Origin: Ligula intestinalis
Lineage: Eukaryota > Platyhelminthes > Cestoda > Diphyllobothriidea > Diphyllobothriidae
Direction of reading: 5' to 3'
Assembly: GCA_036362985.1 (NCBI GenBank)
Contig: JAYGXS010000003.1
Span: 40,231,091 to 40,295,090, forward strand
DNA: 64,000 bases
Within the stretch, counting starts at the first letter, position 1. The number at the start of each line of letters is the position of its first letter. The position numbers and the translations under genes are program-made. A model generated the notes under the pieces. The model was not told the DNA's origin. It saw only the letters and a list, made by a program, of their open reading frames with translations, and searched no databases. Shown one piece after another: positions 47,355 through 58,520 of the stretch.

Positions 47355-48994
47355 AATGCAATCATAAGCAAAGGAATTTGTTATTTTTAGTTTTCCCTCC
47401 ACCGTCATCCTTTTACTCGGTGTGGCCCGCGCTTTATGTACATTCATTTATCTGGTGCAGTGCGCTAGATTTGCCGCCAGAGAACTAGCAGTTAATGTGT
47501 AAAGTTAGAAGACAGGCACATGCGGCAGAACGTGCTTGATGACCAGCTTCGATTGCTTGTGTTTCGCCATCGCAAGAGAGAACACCTCTGTGGCGCTGTC
47601 CTTAGTTGAGCGTAAGTTTGTGTGCGTGTGTAGATCGAAGCGTGCGTGCTGCTGTCTGATTGGCTCACACGGCAGTTGGCAGATGTACCTTTAGAGGCTC
47701 CATCGGCGCGCGCGAACGCGCTTTCACACAGAATATTGTCCGTCGAGCGCATCGTCGGTGGGCCTTAACGCCACTGTACTTCCGTGTACCAGCCTAGAAG
47801 AAGAGCGCTACCGAGCCTCTCTGATTGCGACAGCCACATTTTCAACAAAAGAGAAAAAGCACAAGCAAAAGACTTCTCGTAGAGCGGTTTCTAGTAGGAT
47901 CTTTTCCTTGTTTTCTGCGTTGCCGGAAATAGTCATAAGGCCTAATCTGCTGACCTTGGCGCAACCACGAATACAAAGTTCACTCAATATAACTTCCAAC
48001 AGAGTATTTTGCATTGTTCTCTAGGAAGCAAGAGTGCATAAAACTGTGGTTTAAAAACTTTTTTGGATAGAGGAACGCCAATGTGGATATTTTTATTAAC
48101 TTTATAAGCAGCAGAAAACCCAGGCGACTGGTGAGCATCTTCTCTTCCAGCTGTTGTGCCTCCTGTGCAAGTAGTAATGTGGAAAGTTCTGTTCTTGGAT
48201 ATCCTAGCCAAGATTGACAGGCGTAGCCTATGAGGATTCTGTCACAATAGCATGGTGCAACACGTATAACATGTAGACAGTTGCAATTTTTCAGAGCGTT
48301 TTTATAACCTACGTGCAATAATGTATTGTAGAGGGCATCCGATTGAGGATGTTGTTTTTAGGGCTGGTTGTGGGTAGTCACAACGTGGTAATACGACCGC
48401 TCTAAAAATATGACAAAGTCTGATTAACTTTTTAAAGCTAAACATGATATTGGCGGTCACTATTTGGCTTAGGATGCAAGCTCTGCGGTCAGATTGCCTG
48501 TTTGCTAAATAAAAAGGTTCGCTGGCTTAGCCACGTAAGTTCTTTTTTTATATTGCACTAATGGCTACGTCACTTGTCTGTGCAGACAAGATCAAGGACG
48601 TCATCAGGTCAATGAATTGGCCCTGCTGACTAATAATTCAGAATGTATAGAGCAAGTTGCATTAGGAGGGGGCTAGATCAAGTTCCATCGACCGTTAAAT
48701 AGACGACAGATCCTTAAAATCCTCAATTATGTTTGTTGTTCATCACTGTAGTTACTTAACGGGATCAGTATCAGTTTCGTTCGGGATATCTTGCTTGACG
48801 TTCCACATTCCAACTGGAGTCCAGTGAATGCACGATAGATCTGCGCAAAGAGCTCACGGGGAAAAATAATTAAAGAAGGTTTAATCCAACAGACGATTCT
48901 ACTCGGTTTCTGAAACAACTTTTATAGTGTCATGTTGGTATAGAGTCTACAGTTATCCAAAGAATAAGATCCTTGTGCTCTTTAACAGCCAACT
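47355..48994. other. No gene recognised
   Basis: Short frames only. A GC-rich stretch lies around 47480-47800 without recognisable motif. Confidence 0.45.
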
Positions 48995-49010
48995 GATAGG
49001 AAACTCATAA

Positions 49011-49400
49011 GTAGAAGATGCGATCGCTGGGACAAGAAGTTTATTTGCCTGGCGCTTCGGATGCTGTCGAAAACTCTTCGTCGGGAGTAACCGTAGAAAG
49101 TGGTGGTGATAGATGCTGGTGGTATTTCTAGTTTGTACTGGCCACGCGACCGCATGCGCACTATAATTATCAGCTCCCCTAACCACCACTGGCTTGCCAG
49201 TCCGCTTCCGAGTCATTCATTGCTGCAATCTCGTCATCCGTGTTGGATGCGGGCTTGGTAATTACGTGACAAGTATGTTCGCTGTCGTCGTTTACTGCAC
49301 GTATCCCCTTATTCTAAGGTTACCGCTGCCGAAGGAGTTCTCGACAGAATCCGAAGCGTCAGGCAAATAAATTTCTTGTTCCAGCGATCACATCTTCTAC
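49011..49400. mobile_element. 390-bp non-autonomous element with 83-bp terminal inverted repeats
   Basis: Left terminus 49011-49093 and right terminus 49318-49400 are reverse complements with few differences; both start GTAGAAGATG and contain the type-2 PLE-like stem-loop. Interior (49094-49317) is non-coding. An 11-bp direct repeat GATAGGAAACT at 48995-49005 and 49437-49447 may be the target duplication, which would place the true element at 49006-49436. Confidence 0.8.
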
Positions 49401-49447
49401 TTCTAAACTGCTTCCTGGAATTGCTTATTCGCTTTTGATAGGAAACT

Positions 49448-50459
49448 GTTATGTCGAAAATTATCTCCGGTCTAGTTTCAAATGTATGACTGCAATTTTG
49501 GGTACGTTAAAGGTTAGAAACCACGTAGTTTACCCGGCAGTCAGTCTTCAAATCAGGTCTTGCAATTTCTTTGCGCAGTCAGAATTCTTTACTGCGTTCC
49601 ATATTTTTCCGCTATCAGCCCACAGGACGGCCTCGGGTTTAAGCTTCTCGGTGCAGCTGTTGATTTAGATTACAAAGAGTAGATTAGAAGATAAAGCGGC
49701 CCCAGAAGTTGTATCACTAACAACAAATCTTTGCAGTCTGGGTAGCGAGAGGTTTGCATCCAATTAAAAGCATTTTTTTGGATTCTGCGCCCACACGTCT
49801 TTTGCAAGAAATATCCGGGAAGGACGCCATGGAATGTCCTCCTTATATTAGCGAAGATCCTGTCTTTTAATTGACCTCAGTCTATGACGTTCGGCCTACT
49901 TTGTTGTTAAAGGAAAATTTTCAGGTGAGACAAGTGACCGTGGAGAAATCCATACCGATTCTTGTTGTATATGCACCATTGTCTTATGTACATTATAACA
50001 TGCTTCTAAATAAGAAGTAAGATGCATTTACACACGATACAAGCCAACGTCTTGAATGAAAGTTATCCGAATTGAGCTTTGACGTGCTTTTGGTATGTTC
50101 CGGATTTAACGCAAATTGTCAGTTTCCACGATTTGGCCTTCTTTTGCATACTTCTCGAATATGAATGACGCTGGTTTACTGGGCAGATTGCCAAGTTCTT
50201 ACAGCAGAAATTTCGTATGTTTCTTCCGTCTTCCAACATTTTTCCTGTATCCTATATTTTGATCCTTTGATTGCTTCGTAATCCAGCTTAAAAGCACTAT
50301 TCTGTATGAATTTAGAATTTGTAAATGTTTATTACCGGAATTTTGTTTTTAAGTTAATGATGAGTTTTCAGGAAAGTAATGAGCTTTTTTATATGGAAAG
50401 CCATGTACAAAATAAATGTGCAGATACGGACCTGGTACCTTCGCTGATGATGGATTAAA
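49448..50459. other. No gene recognised
   Basis: AT-rich sequence without identifiable features. Confidence 0.45.
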
Positions 50460-50469
50460 CCATGAACCC

Positions 50470-50525
50470 AAAACTTCCGCCGAATAAAGTTCTTGTTCCG
50501 GCATTCACATCCACTTCTCAACCCT
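50470..50525 (+). repeat. Type-2 element end fragment
   Basis: GAATAAAGTTCTTGTTCC and CACATCCACTTCT match the right end of the element at 49318-49400, spacing kept. Truncated copy. Confidence 0.55.
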
Positions 50526-50627
50526 CTCTACTGAAATCCAATTCCCTATCTTCCTATTCGGCACCGGGTCTGAAGCTCGTGATGGTCTTTCATCTGCCCC
50601 GAAAAATTACCTATACTGATGTGCAGG

Positions 50628-50910
50628 TATCGCAGGGGGTAAGTTAAGTTAAGCCCTAGCATCTGCGATCTTCAGGCCCGGTTCCTTAGGAATAAGAAAG
50701 GCACGCAAAATCAGAGAGGTAGGAACAGTTTATTTTGTACAGAAGAGGTGGATACTACATTGGATGAAGTTGACTGTGAAGGGGTTCCGGTCTAAAATGT
50801 CAGCGTGAGGATCTTCAAAAGGCCTAGAGCGATCTTTGTGTGAATCGGCGTTGAAAGGTGATTGGCCAGACAGATGCATGCGTAATTCCTCGCAGCCGGC
50901 TGGAGTTGGG
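50628..50910 (+). repeat. CGCAGGGGG-family repeat, copy 2
   Basis: Begins TATCGCAGGGGGTAAG, then TGCGATCTTCAGGCCCGGTTCC. The following part matches 46440-46740, including GGTGATTGGCCAGA. Confidence 0.65.
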
Positions 50911-51027
50911 CATTGGCGTCACCTGTGATTGACTCTCTCAAAGGACATTGTCAGTGCAGGTGCACTTGTTAGCAGCGTGGGCCATCGCGTGGAGTGAGTC
51001 ACTACACAGGTACCGACTAAGAGGCCA

Positions 51028-51062
51028 GATGAAGAAGACGAAGAAGATGAAGAAGAAGAAGA
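51028..51062 (+). repeat. (GAA)n purine-rich tract
   Basis: An impure GAA/GAC/GAT triplet run. It produces a Lys-rich segment in an open frame at 50948-51385 that has no recognisable domain. Confidence 0.8.
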
Positions 51063-51863
51063 ATGCTATATTGAGGATTTTACAAACCTGCATTTTCAGC
51101 AAAAATGGCTCCATTCACGGAGAGCAGACTGTAAAGTATATAAAGGGTCATTTTCAAAGGACCAAGGCAAAAGGTCATGTAATGCTCACAAGTCAAGCTC
51201 TTCACGACATTCACATTAACTATGGAGACAGATCGGCTTTTAACTTCTCCATTTCCGCTTCTTCACACGCTTTTTTCGTAGTGTTGACATCCTACGGAGA
51301 ATTGTCGATGTTGGTGTTGTTGCTGAATTGTATATGTGACAGATTGGCCGCATTTGACAAATGGTGGGATGGTGATATGTTGTAGATAAAATAACTTGTT
51401 TTCGTGCATTTAAAAAGGTAGCAGTGTACTGTAGATATGACCCCATGATCACAAATGCAGACAAACAAAGCAGAAGATTACAGAGGATGGTATATGATAA
51501 TAAATTCCCACGTGAATGGAGAGCAAAATAACTGGGTGGCTGAAATTCGAAAGCCGCACCGTAGTCCATGCTTCAGTCATTCTGTACTGCTGTATGACGC
51601 AACTGTACGGGACGTAGCTTACCAGTGGGTCCGCCAGCGTCCATTGTATGCCCTTCCGATTTATATTTAGTTTTAAAAGTTGAGAATTTTAATTTTATGA
51701 GAAAGTAATACGCGATCTTAGTGCAAATGCGTCTGACAATCCTTTTCGGTTCCAGTCCCAGGTTTTATTTTAGGTTGTTCGGAAAATGCTGACCTATTGC
51801 CGGACTCCCTTTTAACAATTGAAATGCCCTTTTTGACAAATATACATTCTTGTTAATTAAACG

Positions 51864-52420
51864 TATCGCAGGGGGTTAAGTGAGTTAAACACAGGCAAAT
51901 GCGATCTTCAGACCATGGTTACTTAGCAGAGGAAACGTCGGTAAAATCCAGAGTAGAAGTAATAGTTTATTGTGTACACAAAGGAAAGGAAAATAAATGG
52001 ACGAGTATGTTACTTGGAGGGCTTACGACCAGCAGGAGAGCCAGCGGCGGTCCAAGTGCCAGTGTGAGAGCAGTCAGGCCAGTAGAAAGAGAGCGCGTTC
52101 CTTGGCTAGGTCGGTCTGTGGTTAGTTGGACAGCGTGTGGTTGGACATCGAAGTGTGTGGTTCACGTCACGCGCGCCACTAAGTCTGCCGGCCACCATGA
52201 CCTTGAGGTCTAGATGGATTGAGGTCACGACAAGGAGGGCCAGGCATCAGGCACGCAACAACTTACTACAAGTACACCTCCCCGAGACCGTAGCAAAGAT
52301 ACGGAAAAAATCTGAGCGGAGGAAGAAAAGTTAAGTGAGGGAGATACGCACCAAGGCAAGATTCCAGAACAGTGAAGGCGGTTATGGCTGGAATGAGCCA
52401 GGATGCAGGGGCGGCTGAAG
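51864..52420 (+). repeat. CGCAGGGGG-family repeat, copy 3 (longest)
   Basis: Starts TATCGCAGGGGGTTAAGTG, then GCGATCTTCAGACCATGG, GTGTACACAAAGGAAAGGA, AGCAGGAGAGCCAGC, CACGTCACGCGCGCCA and GACCTTGAGGTCTAG. The same ordered blocks occur at 52764-53180 and, inverted, at 54050-54440. Confidence 0.8.
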
Positions 52421-52620
52421 AAAGCCGCTGTTCCGGTAAAACGTCAACAGCGAATCAGTATGCCATATCAGTATGGGTTGAACCAAAAAGGGTACCATTG
52501 GCGGTGGAAGTAGTACCACCTGTTAAGGAAAAAATCTGGGGGTGTTAATACTCGGGAAGGGACATTTCTGTTGGATTGGGAAGTAAACATGGCCTGGGCT
52601 GAATGGGCTATCGGCAGTAA

Positions 52621-52740
52621 GTCGCGAATGCAGATCACCAAATACGTAGGGACAGGTCCGTAAATCGCCAAATATGCAGGGAAAATAACCGATTGCGCTG
52701 GGACAGGTCGGTAAGTCAACAACTACGCAGGGACGGCAGG
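52621..52740 (+). repeat. Degenerate tandem repeat, about 25-30 bp units
   Basis: Four imperfect units built on A-C-ACGCAGGGACAGGTC-GTAA-TC (for example TACGTAGGGACAGGTCCGTAA and GCTGGGACAGGTCGGTAAG). Confidence 0.6.
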
Positions 52741-52763
52741 CCACATCAGAAGTTGAGTGTTCA

Positions 52764-53180
52764 TATCACGTCAGAGTTAAGTGAGTTAAACCCACGCAAC
52801 CGCGATATTCAGACCATGGTTAATACAGAGAGGAAATGTTGGTAAAGGCCAGAGTAGAAGGAATAGTTTGTTGTGTACACAAAGGAAAGGAGAATAGATG
52901 GAAAGAGATTTTACTTGGAGAGCTTACGACCAGCAGGAGAGCCAGCCGCGGTCCAAGTGCCAGTTTGAGAGTAGTCAGGGCAGTAGACAGAGGGAGAGAG
53001 CGTTCCTTGGCTAGGTTGGCCTGTGGTTGGTTGGACAGCGTGTGGGTGGACATCGAAGTGGGTGGTCCACGTCACGCGCGCCAGTTAGTCTGGCGGCCAC
53101 CACGACCTTGAGGTCTAGGTGGATTGAGGTCACGAAAGGCAGGCCTGGCATTGGGCAGGCAAGGACCCACTACCAGCGTC
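52764..53180 (+). repeat. CGCAGGGGG-family repeat, copy 4
   Basis: Same block order as 51864-52420, but the terminal CGCAGGGGG is replaced by CACGTCAGAG. Confidence 0.8.
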
Positions 53181-53539
53181 CCACATGAGCTTAATGGAAA
53201 GCAGAGACTTCGCAATTTTGAAGTACTTAGCGACGATACTTATCTTAGCCTGTGGCGGTTCTGTAGCCTACTTCGTCCAAACGCGAGACGCCATAGGCGT
53301 AGTCTTGCGGGGAAAATCTTGGCCGCTCAGTCGCTCGACCCAGCGCGATGGCCGATGCCCGCATGTGAGGCGTAACCTTTGCCCTCGGACGGCTGGTGTG
53401 CACGCACGCACCTCGAATTGATCGGGAAAATCAGCAGCCTGAAGCTGGCTCAAAGAATGCCTTCTCTGGGCCCTTTAACTATTCCCGCTCTTCGAACCAC
53501 ACCGCTAGAGCGGAAGGATGTGCTCTTCATAGTCAAACT

Positions 53540-53672
53540 TCCTCTTGCTTAGTCTCCGTTCCTCTGTTTACATAATATACTATTCTGGCCTCCACAGACT
53601 TCTTCTCTCCTAAGGAACTATGGTCTGACGATGGCAGTTGCTAGGGTTTCACTTACTTAACTCCCTGCGATA
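53540..53672 (-). repeat. CGCAGGGGG-family repeat, copy 5 (partial)
   Basis: The minus strand starts TATCGCAGGGAGTTAAGTAAG, then CATCGTCAGACCATAGTTCC and a TATTATGTAAACAGAGGAA block. Only the first 130 bp are retained. Confidence 0.65.
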
Positions 53673-54049
53673 AGCCTTCAAGAAGTCAAGTTTGGCGAAG
53701 GTACGTTTTTGATCATTCATAATCAGGCAATAACAATGATATAAGGGAGGGTAAAGGGATAAAAGTTGAGGCATCCAATCAAACAGTGACCTAGCGATGG
53801 GATCACCCCTCAGACCTCTACTAGCTAGCAAGTGGATCATTTATGATATGTGATCAGGATCGAGAAGAAGCACCCAAACACTTACCGAAAGCAAGGTTTA
53901 ATCATCAGAAGAGTATGTTGAAAGTCTTATGGTTTGTCATTGGTGTTGTACATTGCAGCCTTCTCGAGACTAATAAGATCATCAAAGTTGAGGTTTACTT
54001 CAGGTACCTCGAAGCCAGACATGTCCGCTTGAGAAAAAAAGGAGGCCTG

Positions 54050-54440
54050 TAGTGGAACGTCGCCTGTCCGATGTCTGGCTTTCCCGTCGTGGCCTCAATC
54101 TGTCTGGAGCTCAAGGTCGTTGCGGTTGCCAGACTTACTAGCGCGCGTGACGTGGGCCACCCAACACGCCGTCCAACCAAACACAGGCCGACCTAGCCAA
54201 TTAATGCGCTCTCTCTGTGTCGACTGTCCTGAGTGCTACTAAAACGGCACGTGGGACTCGGTCAATCTCCGGAGCTGTTGTCTCTCCCAAGCCAGACTTC
54301 TTCCATCTGTTCTCCTTTCCCTTGTGTACACAATATACTCTTCCCTCTACTCTGGCCTTTACGAACTTTGCTCCTGCATTAAGTAACCGTGGCCTGAAGA
54401 TCGCAGTTGCTGGGTTTAACTCACTAAACCCCCTGCGATA
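54050..54440 (-). repeat. CGCAGGGGG-family repeat, copy 6
   Basis: The minus strand starts TATCGCAGGGGGTTTAGTG and carries all later blocks of copy 3, including GTGTACACAAGGGAAAGGAG and CACGTCACGCGCGCTA. Lies in inverted orientation to copies 3 and 4. Confidence 0.8.
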
Positions 54441-55649
54441 GGCCTACACTAATGAATCGTCGTGGCCCAATTCTCAACGCACGTTTACATGTTGCCACAA
54501 TGACACTGTAGAATCTCAATGCCTTGGGATAGGAGACTTTACTACACCTTTCCTTAACCCACTGACTTTAATTTTTTCAAGCATCTAGACACTGTTGCTG
54601 CAAAAATACCTTCAAGGAGAAAACTGAAGTGGAAGCTGGATTTAAAAACTCCGTAGCATCAAAGCCCGAGAATTTTTATCGACGTGGCATAAATGAGTTT
54701 GCACATCGAGAGCGGAGGTCAATAGATGTTCATGGATCATACGCTGACTAATTTGAACCTGTGTAGCGTTATATTTTTTCAAGGATAGATATTTGCTTCT
54801 GAAATTGGCCAGTATTCGCCGAACAGTCTAGTCTCAATATTCAAGCTTAGGACCACCAACTTCAATTGAGTAGCCCTGTACCATTGAAGAACTGTCAGCA
54901 GGCGAGCAGTAACATGCAAAGCTTAAATGGTCCACTACACTGATGGCATAGGCAATAGTCAAAAGTCCATACACATGTTTCTCCAATCTTATGCTGATGC
55001 ATGATCAGCTGCAACGGAACCGACTTACTAGTGTTTCTCTTTTTAAATCGTATACGTTCTTTCTACACTTCTATTCAGTTATCCTCGCGAAGCGTTGAAA
55101 GTGAACCACTATGTTTCTCCGGTAAGATTTCTGTGCGTCAATAAAACACGCTTTGATGAAGAATAATAACAAATAATCTGACTGCAAATTATGCATAGGG
55201 CCAAAAAAGTTTTTACAGAGAATCGACTTATCACTCCCTGAATGAGGTGCCTGTCAGTAATTTATAAGCAAACCTTTATCACTAGTACAACACAATGTTT
55301 TTAGTTATTTTTTCTTATTCGTGTTCTTAAAAGTCATCGCGATCGACGAGGACACGCCGAGGAAGTGGGCAGTTGAATTTACTACCCAACCAGATTTTGA
55401 TGATAACTTCTATAAAGATGAATACAAGGTGGCGAAAAATTAGTCAGGTCATAGCGTAACGCCTATTCACGAGCATCCCAAAAACCACCATTCAGGCAGT
55501 TTAGTCAATAACAGCATCCGATGAATGCTGGTGGTTAATAATAAGTATGTTAGCGTGGTTCTCCCTGATCTCGTTGCGAGATATGCTCGTCCTGATGTGC
55601 CTTGGGATTCTGTTGCCAACCCCGACAGCAGCCACACAGTGGCTAGTAG
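54441..55649. other. No gene recognised
   Basis: Short open frames only; no repeat matched to other parts of the window. Confidence 0.45.
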
Positions 55650-55810
55650 TGTAGCCATATGAACTTTGCTGACAAAGACAAGGGGAACTGGAATGACCAG
55701 TTCCGACTTATGAACCGCCATCAGCCAGTCATGCCCGACCTCATTTGTTGCAGTTGCTGAAGGTCGAACCCGCAACTCGTTTATTAGACGTCCAATGTCC
55801 TAACTTTTGC
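55650..55810 (-). repeat. tRNA-derived-type repeat, copy B
   Basis: The minus strand carries GAGTTGCGGGTTCGACCTTC (box B-like). It also contains an 8-bp palindrome GGAACTGG...CCAGTTCC. Matches 45655-45880 in GAACTGGAATG and TCGAACCCGCAAC blocks. Confidence 0.45.
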
Positions 55811-56852
55811 CTCCTTTACATTTGTAAGTAAGTCTACATTATAAATGTTTCTAAGTTCACACTTTCAAGAAACAGTTTTGAGAAGTGACTGGTTGGTGAG
55901 TCACTTTCATGCGTAGTCCTTAACTTTAAGTTTCCTGTTTAGCTGGATAAAATTAATAGTTCTTCGTTATTCTCAGCAGAAATGCCTAATCCTGCGTGGA
56001 TTGTAGTCGTTCAAAAGATCTGCCCTGTGTGTGTGCAGCTGGAGGCTACTTTCCTAAATTTGACTTTTGTTGGAGTGCGTAACACCCTACTTATTTCATT
56101 ATCCAGAGAAAGTTCTGATAGGCCAACTTAGCAACTTAAAGATCAACTAACCGACACCAACCGCACCATTTCAAGGCCTCAAATACTTGCAGTGAGTGAC
56201 TTAAGTCACAAATGGAGTGGGTTTCTCAACCAAAACTGCAAAAAATAAATGCCACACCAGCACAAGTAAATGGTGCAAAAATGTCGCAATAGCTTGTGCT
56301 CCCAACGTGCAACAACAAGTAGCTGCAAGTAGAATGAAGAAACGTCTCACGTGCCTGCACTTACCAGTGGCTTTACTGATCATCACGCGACCTAGAACTC
56401 TCCGAACATCTGTCGTGCAAGCTAAGCTTAGGCGTGTGGGCGTGCCCTTTGACGAAGAGAATGTCTGAGACTGATGGGCAGAACGCGTTTTCCTGACTTC
56501 CAAGCCATATCGACGATCTTTAGATGAAATATCTACTGGCTATTATATCCTAGTCAAAACTGAATAAAATGTAAACTGCATCTACGAGAGACTTGAATGA
56601 GATAATCAGCCGAAGGGGCTTAAATGCCCTTTGTTCGCAAAAAGCGCTGAAGGTGATTGCTGAAATTTATTTTCTAATTTGCGACAGAGTGCTCAAGGGG
56701 CGTTAAGCGTATGCAGCGGGACAGATTGGATGCTCTTTCACAATATCAACTTACCTGAGTGCATCAGTAATATGAAATGACTGATATAAAGGTTGACACA
56801 TTTCGCAACTCTGTTTTCTGCTTAAAAAGGTGTATGTTCATAGATTGAGAAG
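55811..56852. other. No gene recognised
   Basis: Two overlapping open frames (56201-56503 on opposite strands) have no known motif. Nothing else identifiable. Confidence 0.45.
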
Positions 56853-57179
56853 AAGCAGGTTCGATCACTGGAATCGGAGTTTTATTTTTCTGAGCTTTCG
56901 AACTCTTGCGGGAGTCCATCGTCAGAGATAAAACCGTCAACGAAAGCAGGCAACATATATAGGGGGAAGGGGGGCCAAGTAACCGTCAACGAAACAGTCA
57001 AAATTAACAGGGGTAGGGAAGGTGGGGTTAATTAGCTGTCAAAGAAAGCAAGCAAAATGTTTACAGGGAAAGGGGCCAATCAACCATTAAAGAAAGCAAC
57101 CAACATGTAAAGGGGAGGGGGTAATTAACTGTTAACGAGGGAAAGCAAAATGTGTAGGGGGAGGGATCAATTAACCGTA
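56853..57179 (-). mobile_element. PLE 3' end with expanded minisatellite
   Basis: 56853-56935 carries the type-1 stem-loop (minus strand CTGACGA, GGACTC/GAGTTC hairpin, CGAAAGCTCAG). It is followed by five tandem units of 45-53 bp at 56932-56980, 56981-57033, 57034-57081, 57082-57126 and 57127-57172, each built on AACCGTCAACGAAAGCA...GGGG. The PLE at 6360-7900 has one such unit in the same place. No GIY-YIG coding sequence is attached here. Confidence 0.75.
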
Positions 57180-57378
57180 TGGTGTATGTTCGACCATCGA
57201 TTTCGATTAGGTCCACCAAGTGCACCAACAGGTTGGTGCAGAAGATTACAGTCTCAGGCTTTAGTTTAAAGTGATAGAGTACGAAGTTAGCGCTTCCACA
57301 CTCTTCACCTTCTCCCGGATTCTCGAAGACTAAACGGGGTCTGGCGTGGGCTGCTGTATCAAGTGCAAGCCGATGCAC
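57061..57378 (-). pseudogene. Fragment related to ORF at 57911-58234
   Basis: The minus strand reads HLVDLIEIDGRTYTI near 57180-57230, similar to RHVVDIIKIGGQNIICQI in the frame at 57911-58234. The rest of this open frame reads through the minisatellite and is not meaningful. Confidence 0.3.
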
Positions 57379-57590
57379 CTTTTAACTTAACCTTTCGTGA
57401 CAGTAGTCTTTACGCGGGTACTACTGCACTGTCTACCCTCACTCACCTATGGCAGGTGTCTAGCCAGACTTAAGGAAGCCAGGACTGGTACTGCTACGAT
57501 CAATACTGCTACTTCTAATACTACTTACTAGGGTGTAGCTAAGTGATAATATTTCCTGGTACTCTTACTGACTGTTTAGTTAGTCAGAAA

Positions 57591-57752
57591 AGGCGCTGAT
57601 TATAGTTCGCACTGGGCTCATATCTCTTCAATCTCGTCAAGAAGTGTAGTACTACTGGTGCTGGCACTGACGCCTCCATTTATCAGAGGTGACGCTGAGT
57701 AAACCAACGCTAGGGCTCATATTCCCTTGGTTTCAACAAGGAGTGTGAGTCT
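57591..57752. repeat. Direct repeat, two copies about 99 bp apart
   Basis: 57591-57652 and 57689-57752 share GCGCTGA/ACGCTGA, GGGCTCATAT and TC(A/T)CAA-AG-AGTGT in the same order. Diverged duplicate of unknown origin. Confidence 0.5.
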
Positions 57753-57910
57753 GGTTTTAAAGTATTTCGAGTAAGTACATGCTTGGGGTCTAGTGCACAG
57801 CAGTGCTTGCCGTGGCTTCCGCACTCTCCACTATCCATCGGGCTGTGTAATTTTCTACGAAGTACGGACAACCATACTGCTGCTATAGGTACGTGCCTAT
57901 GCTAAACGTG

Positions 57911-58234
57911 CTAAATTCTAGTAATCGTGCTTACTATGGCCAGTAGATAGTATGCTTTAAATACTGCCTGTGTGTGCTTTTTAAAAATTCGCACCCAGTT
58001 TGCACTCCCAATCTGTGTGAGGTAATAGTGATAAGCATTTGGATAATAGTAGAACGTTTGTATCTGGCAGATAATATTTTGACCACCGATTTTGATGATG
58101 TCTACCACATGCCTCTTCTTGTAGTCACTGAGTGTCCCTTTCGACAGAAAACGCAAGCTCCAGGCACCGTCTGTCCGTATAGTTAGTTCAGTGGCTACCA
58201 TGTCTAAGGTACTGCCATTTACCGTCTTCAGTTT
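57911..58234 (-). pseudogene. ORF interrupted by the Gypsy insertion (3' part)
   Basis: The minus frame reads TLDMVATELTIRTDGAWSLR, DYKKRHVVDIIKIGGQ and FYYYPNAYHYYL. Its coding direction continues across the Gypsy insertion site into 62788-62890, where the same frame is open when one target-duplication copy is ignored. Family not recognised. A related piece lies at 57180-57230, so it is probably an older repeat. Confidence 0.45.
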
Positions 58235-58497
58235 TGCTATGTAGGCCCGCACGGGATGTCGGGATAGTTCGCGCTAGGCATAATTGCCTAGCGCAAACGC
58301 GTGACGCCCTACTCTACTCTGACTGGCTACCTTTCAGCCAATGACGTTTAAGCCCCACCATAAATCCCCTTGCTTAACATGACTCACAGAAAAACTCCTT
58401 ACATGTCCTACAGCACACCTCCTGCTGACGGACACCCTTCTGTTTTGCCTATACAACCTTCTGCCTACAAACTGTCTTCTATTTTGAATACATAACA
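58235..58497 (+). repeat. 5' LTR
   Basis: Starts TGCTATG, ends ATAACA. It contains a perfect 10-bp palindrome stem (58271-58294), a CCAAT-like GCCAATGA and a TATACAA element where the 3' LTR has TATATAA. Confidence 0.95.
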
Positions 58498-58498
58498 T

Positions 58499-58516
58499 TG
58501 GCGACCCAAGTGCAGC
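58499..58516 (+). other. Primer-binding site
   Basis: TGGCGACCCAAGTGCAGC, one base after the LTR; it begins with TGG, complementary to a tRNA CCA end. The priming tRNA was not identified. Confidence 0.75.
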
Positions 58517-58520
58517 GAAC

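Noticed and set aside
46835..47361. Long minus-strand frames of 135 and 114 residues as intact genes
   Set aside because: The 114-residue frame owes its start to the TAG microsatellite (poly-Thr). Only the 47021-47241 part is kept, as a low-confidence exon.
50948..51385. 145-residue open frame as a gene
   Set aside because: Its Lys-rich core is the GAA tract, and no motif or splice context was recognised.
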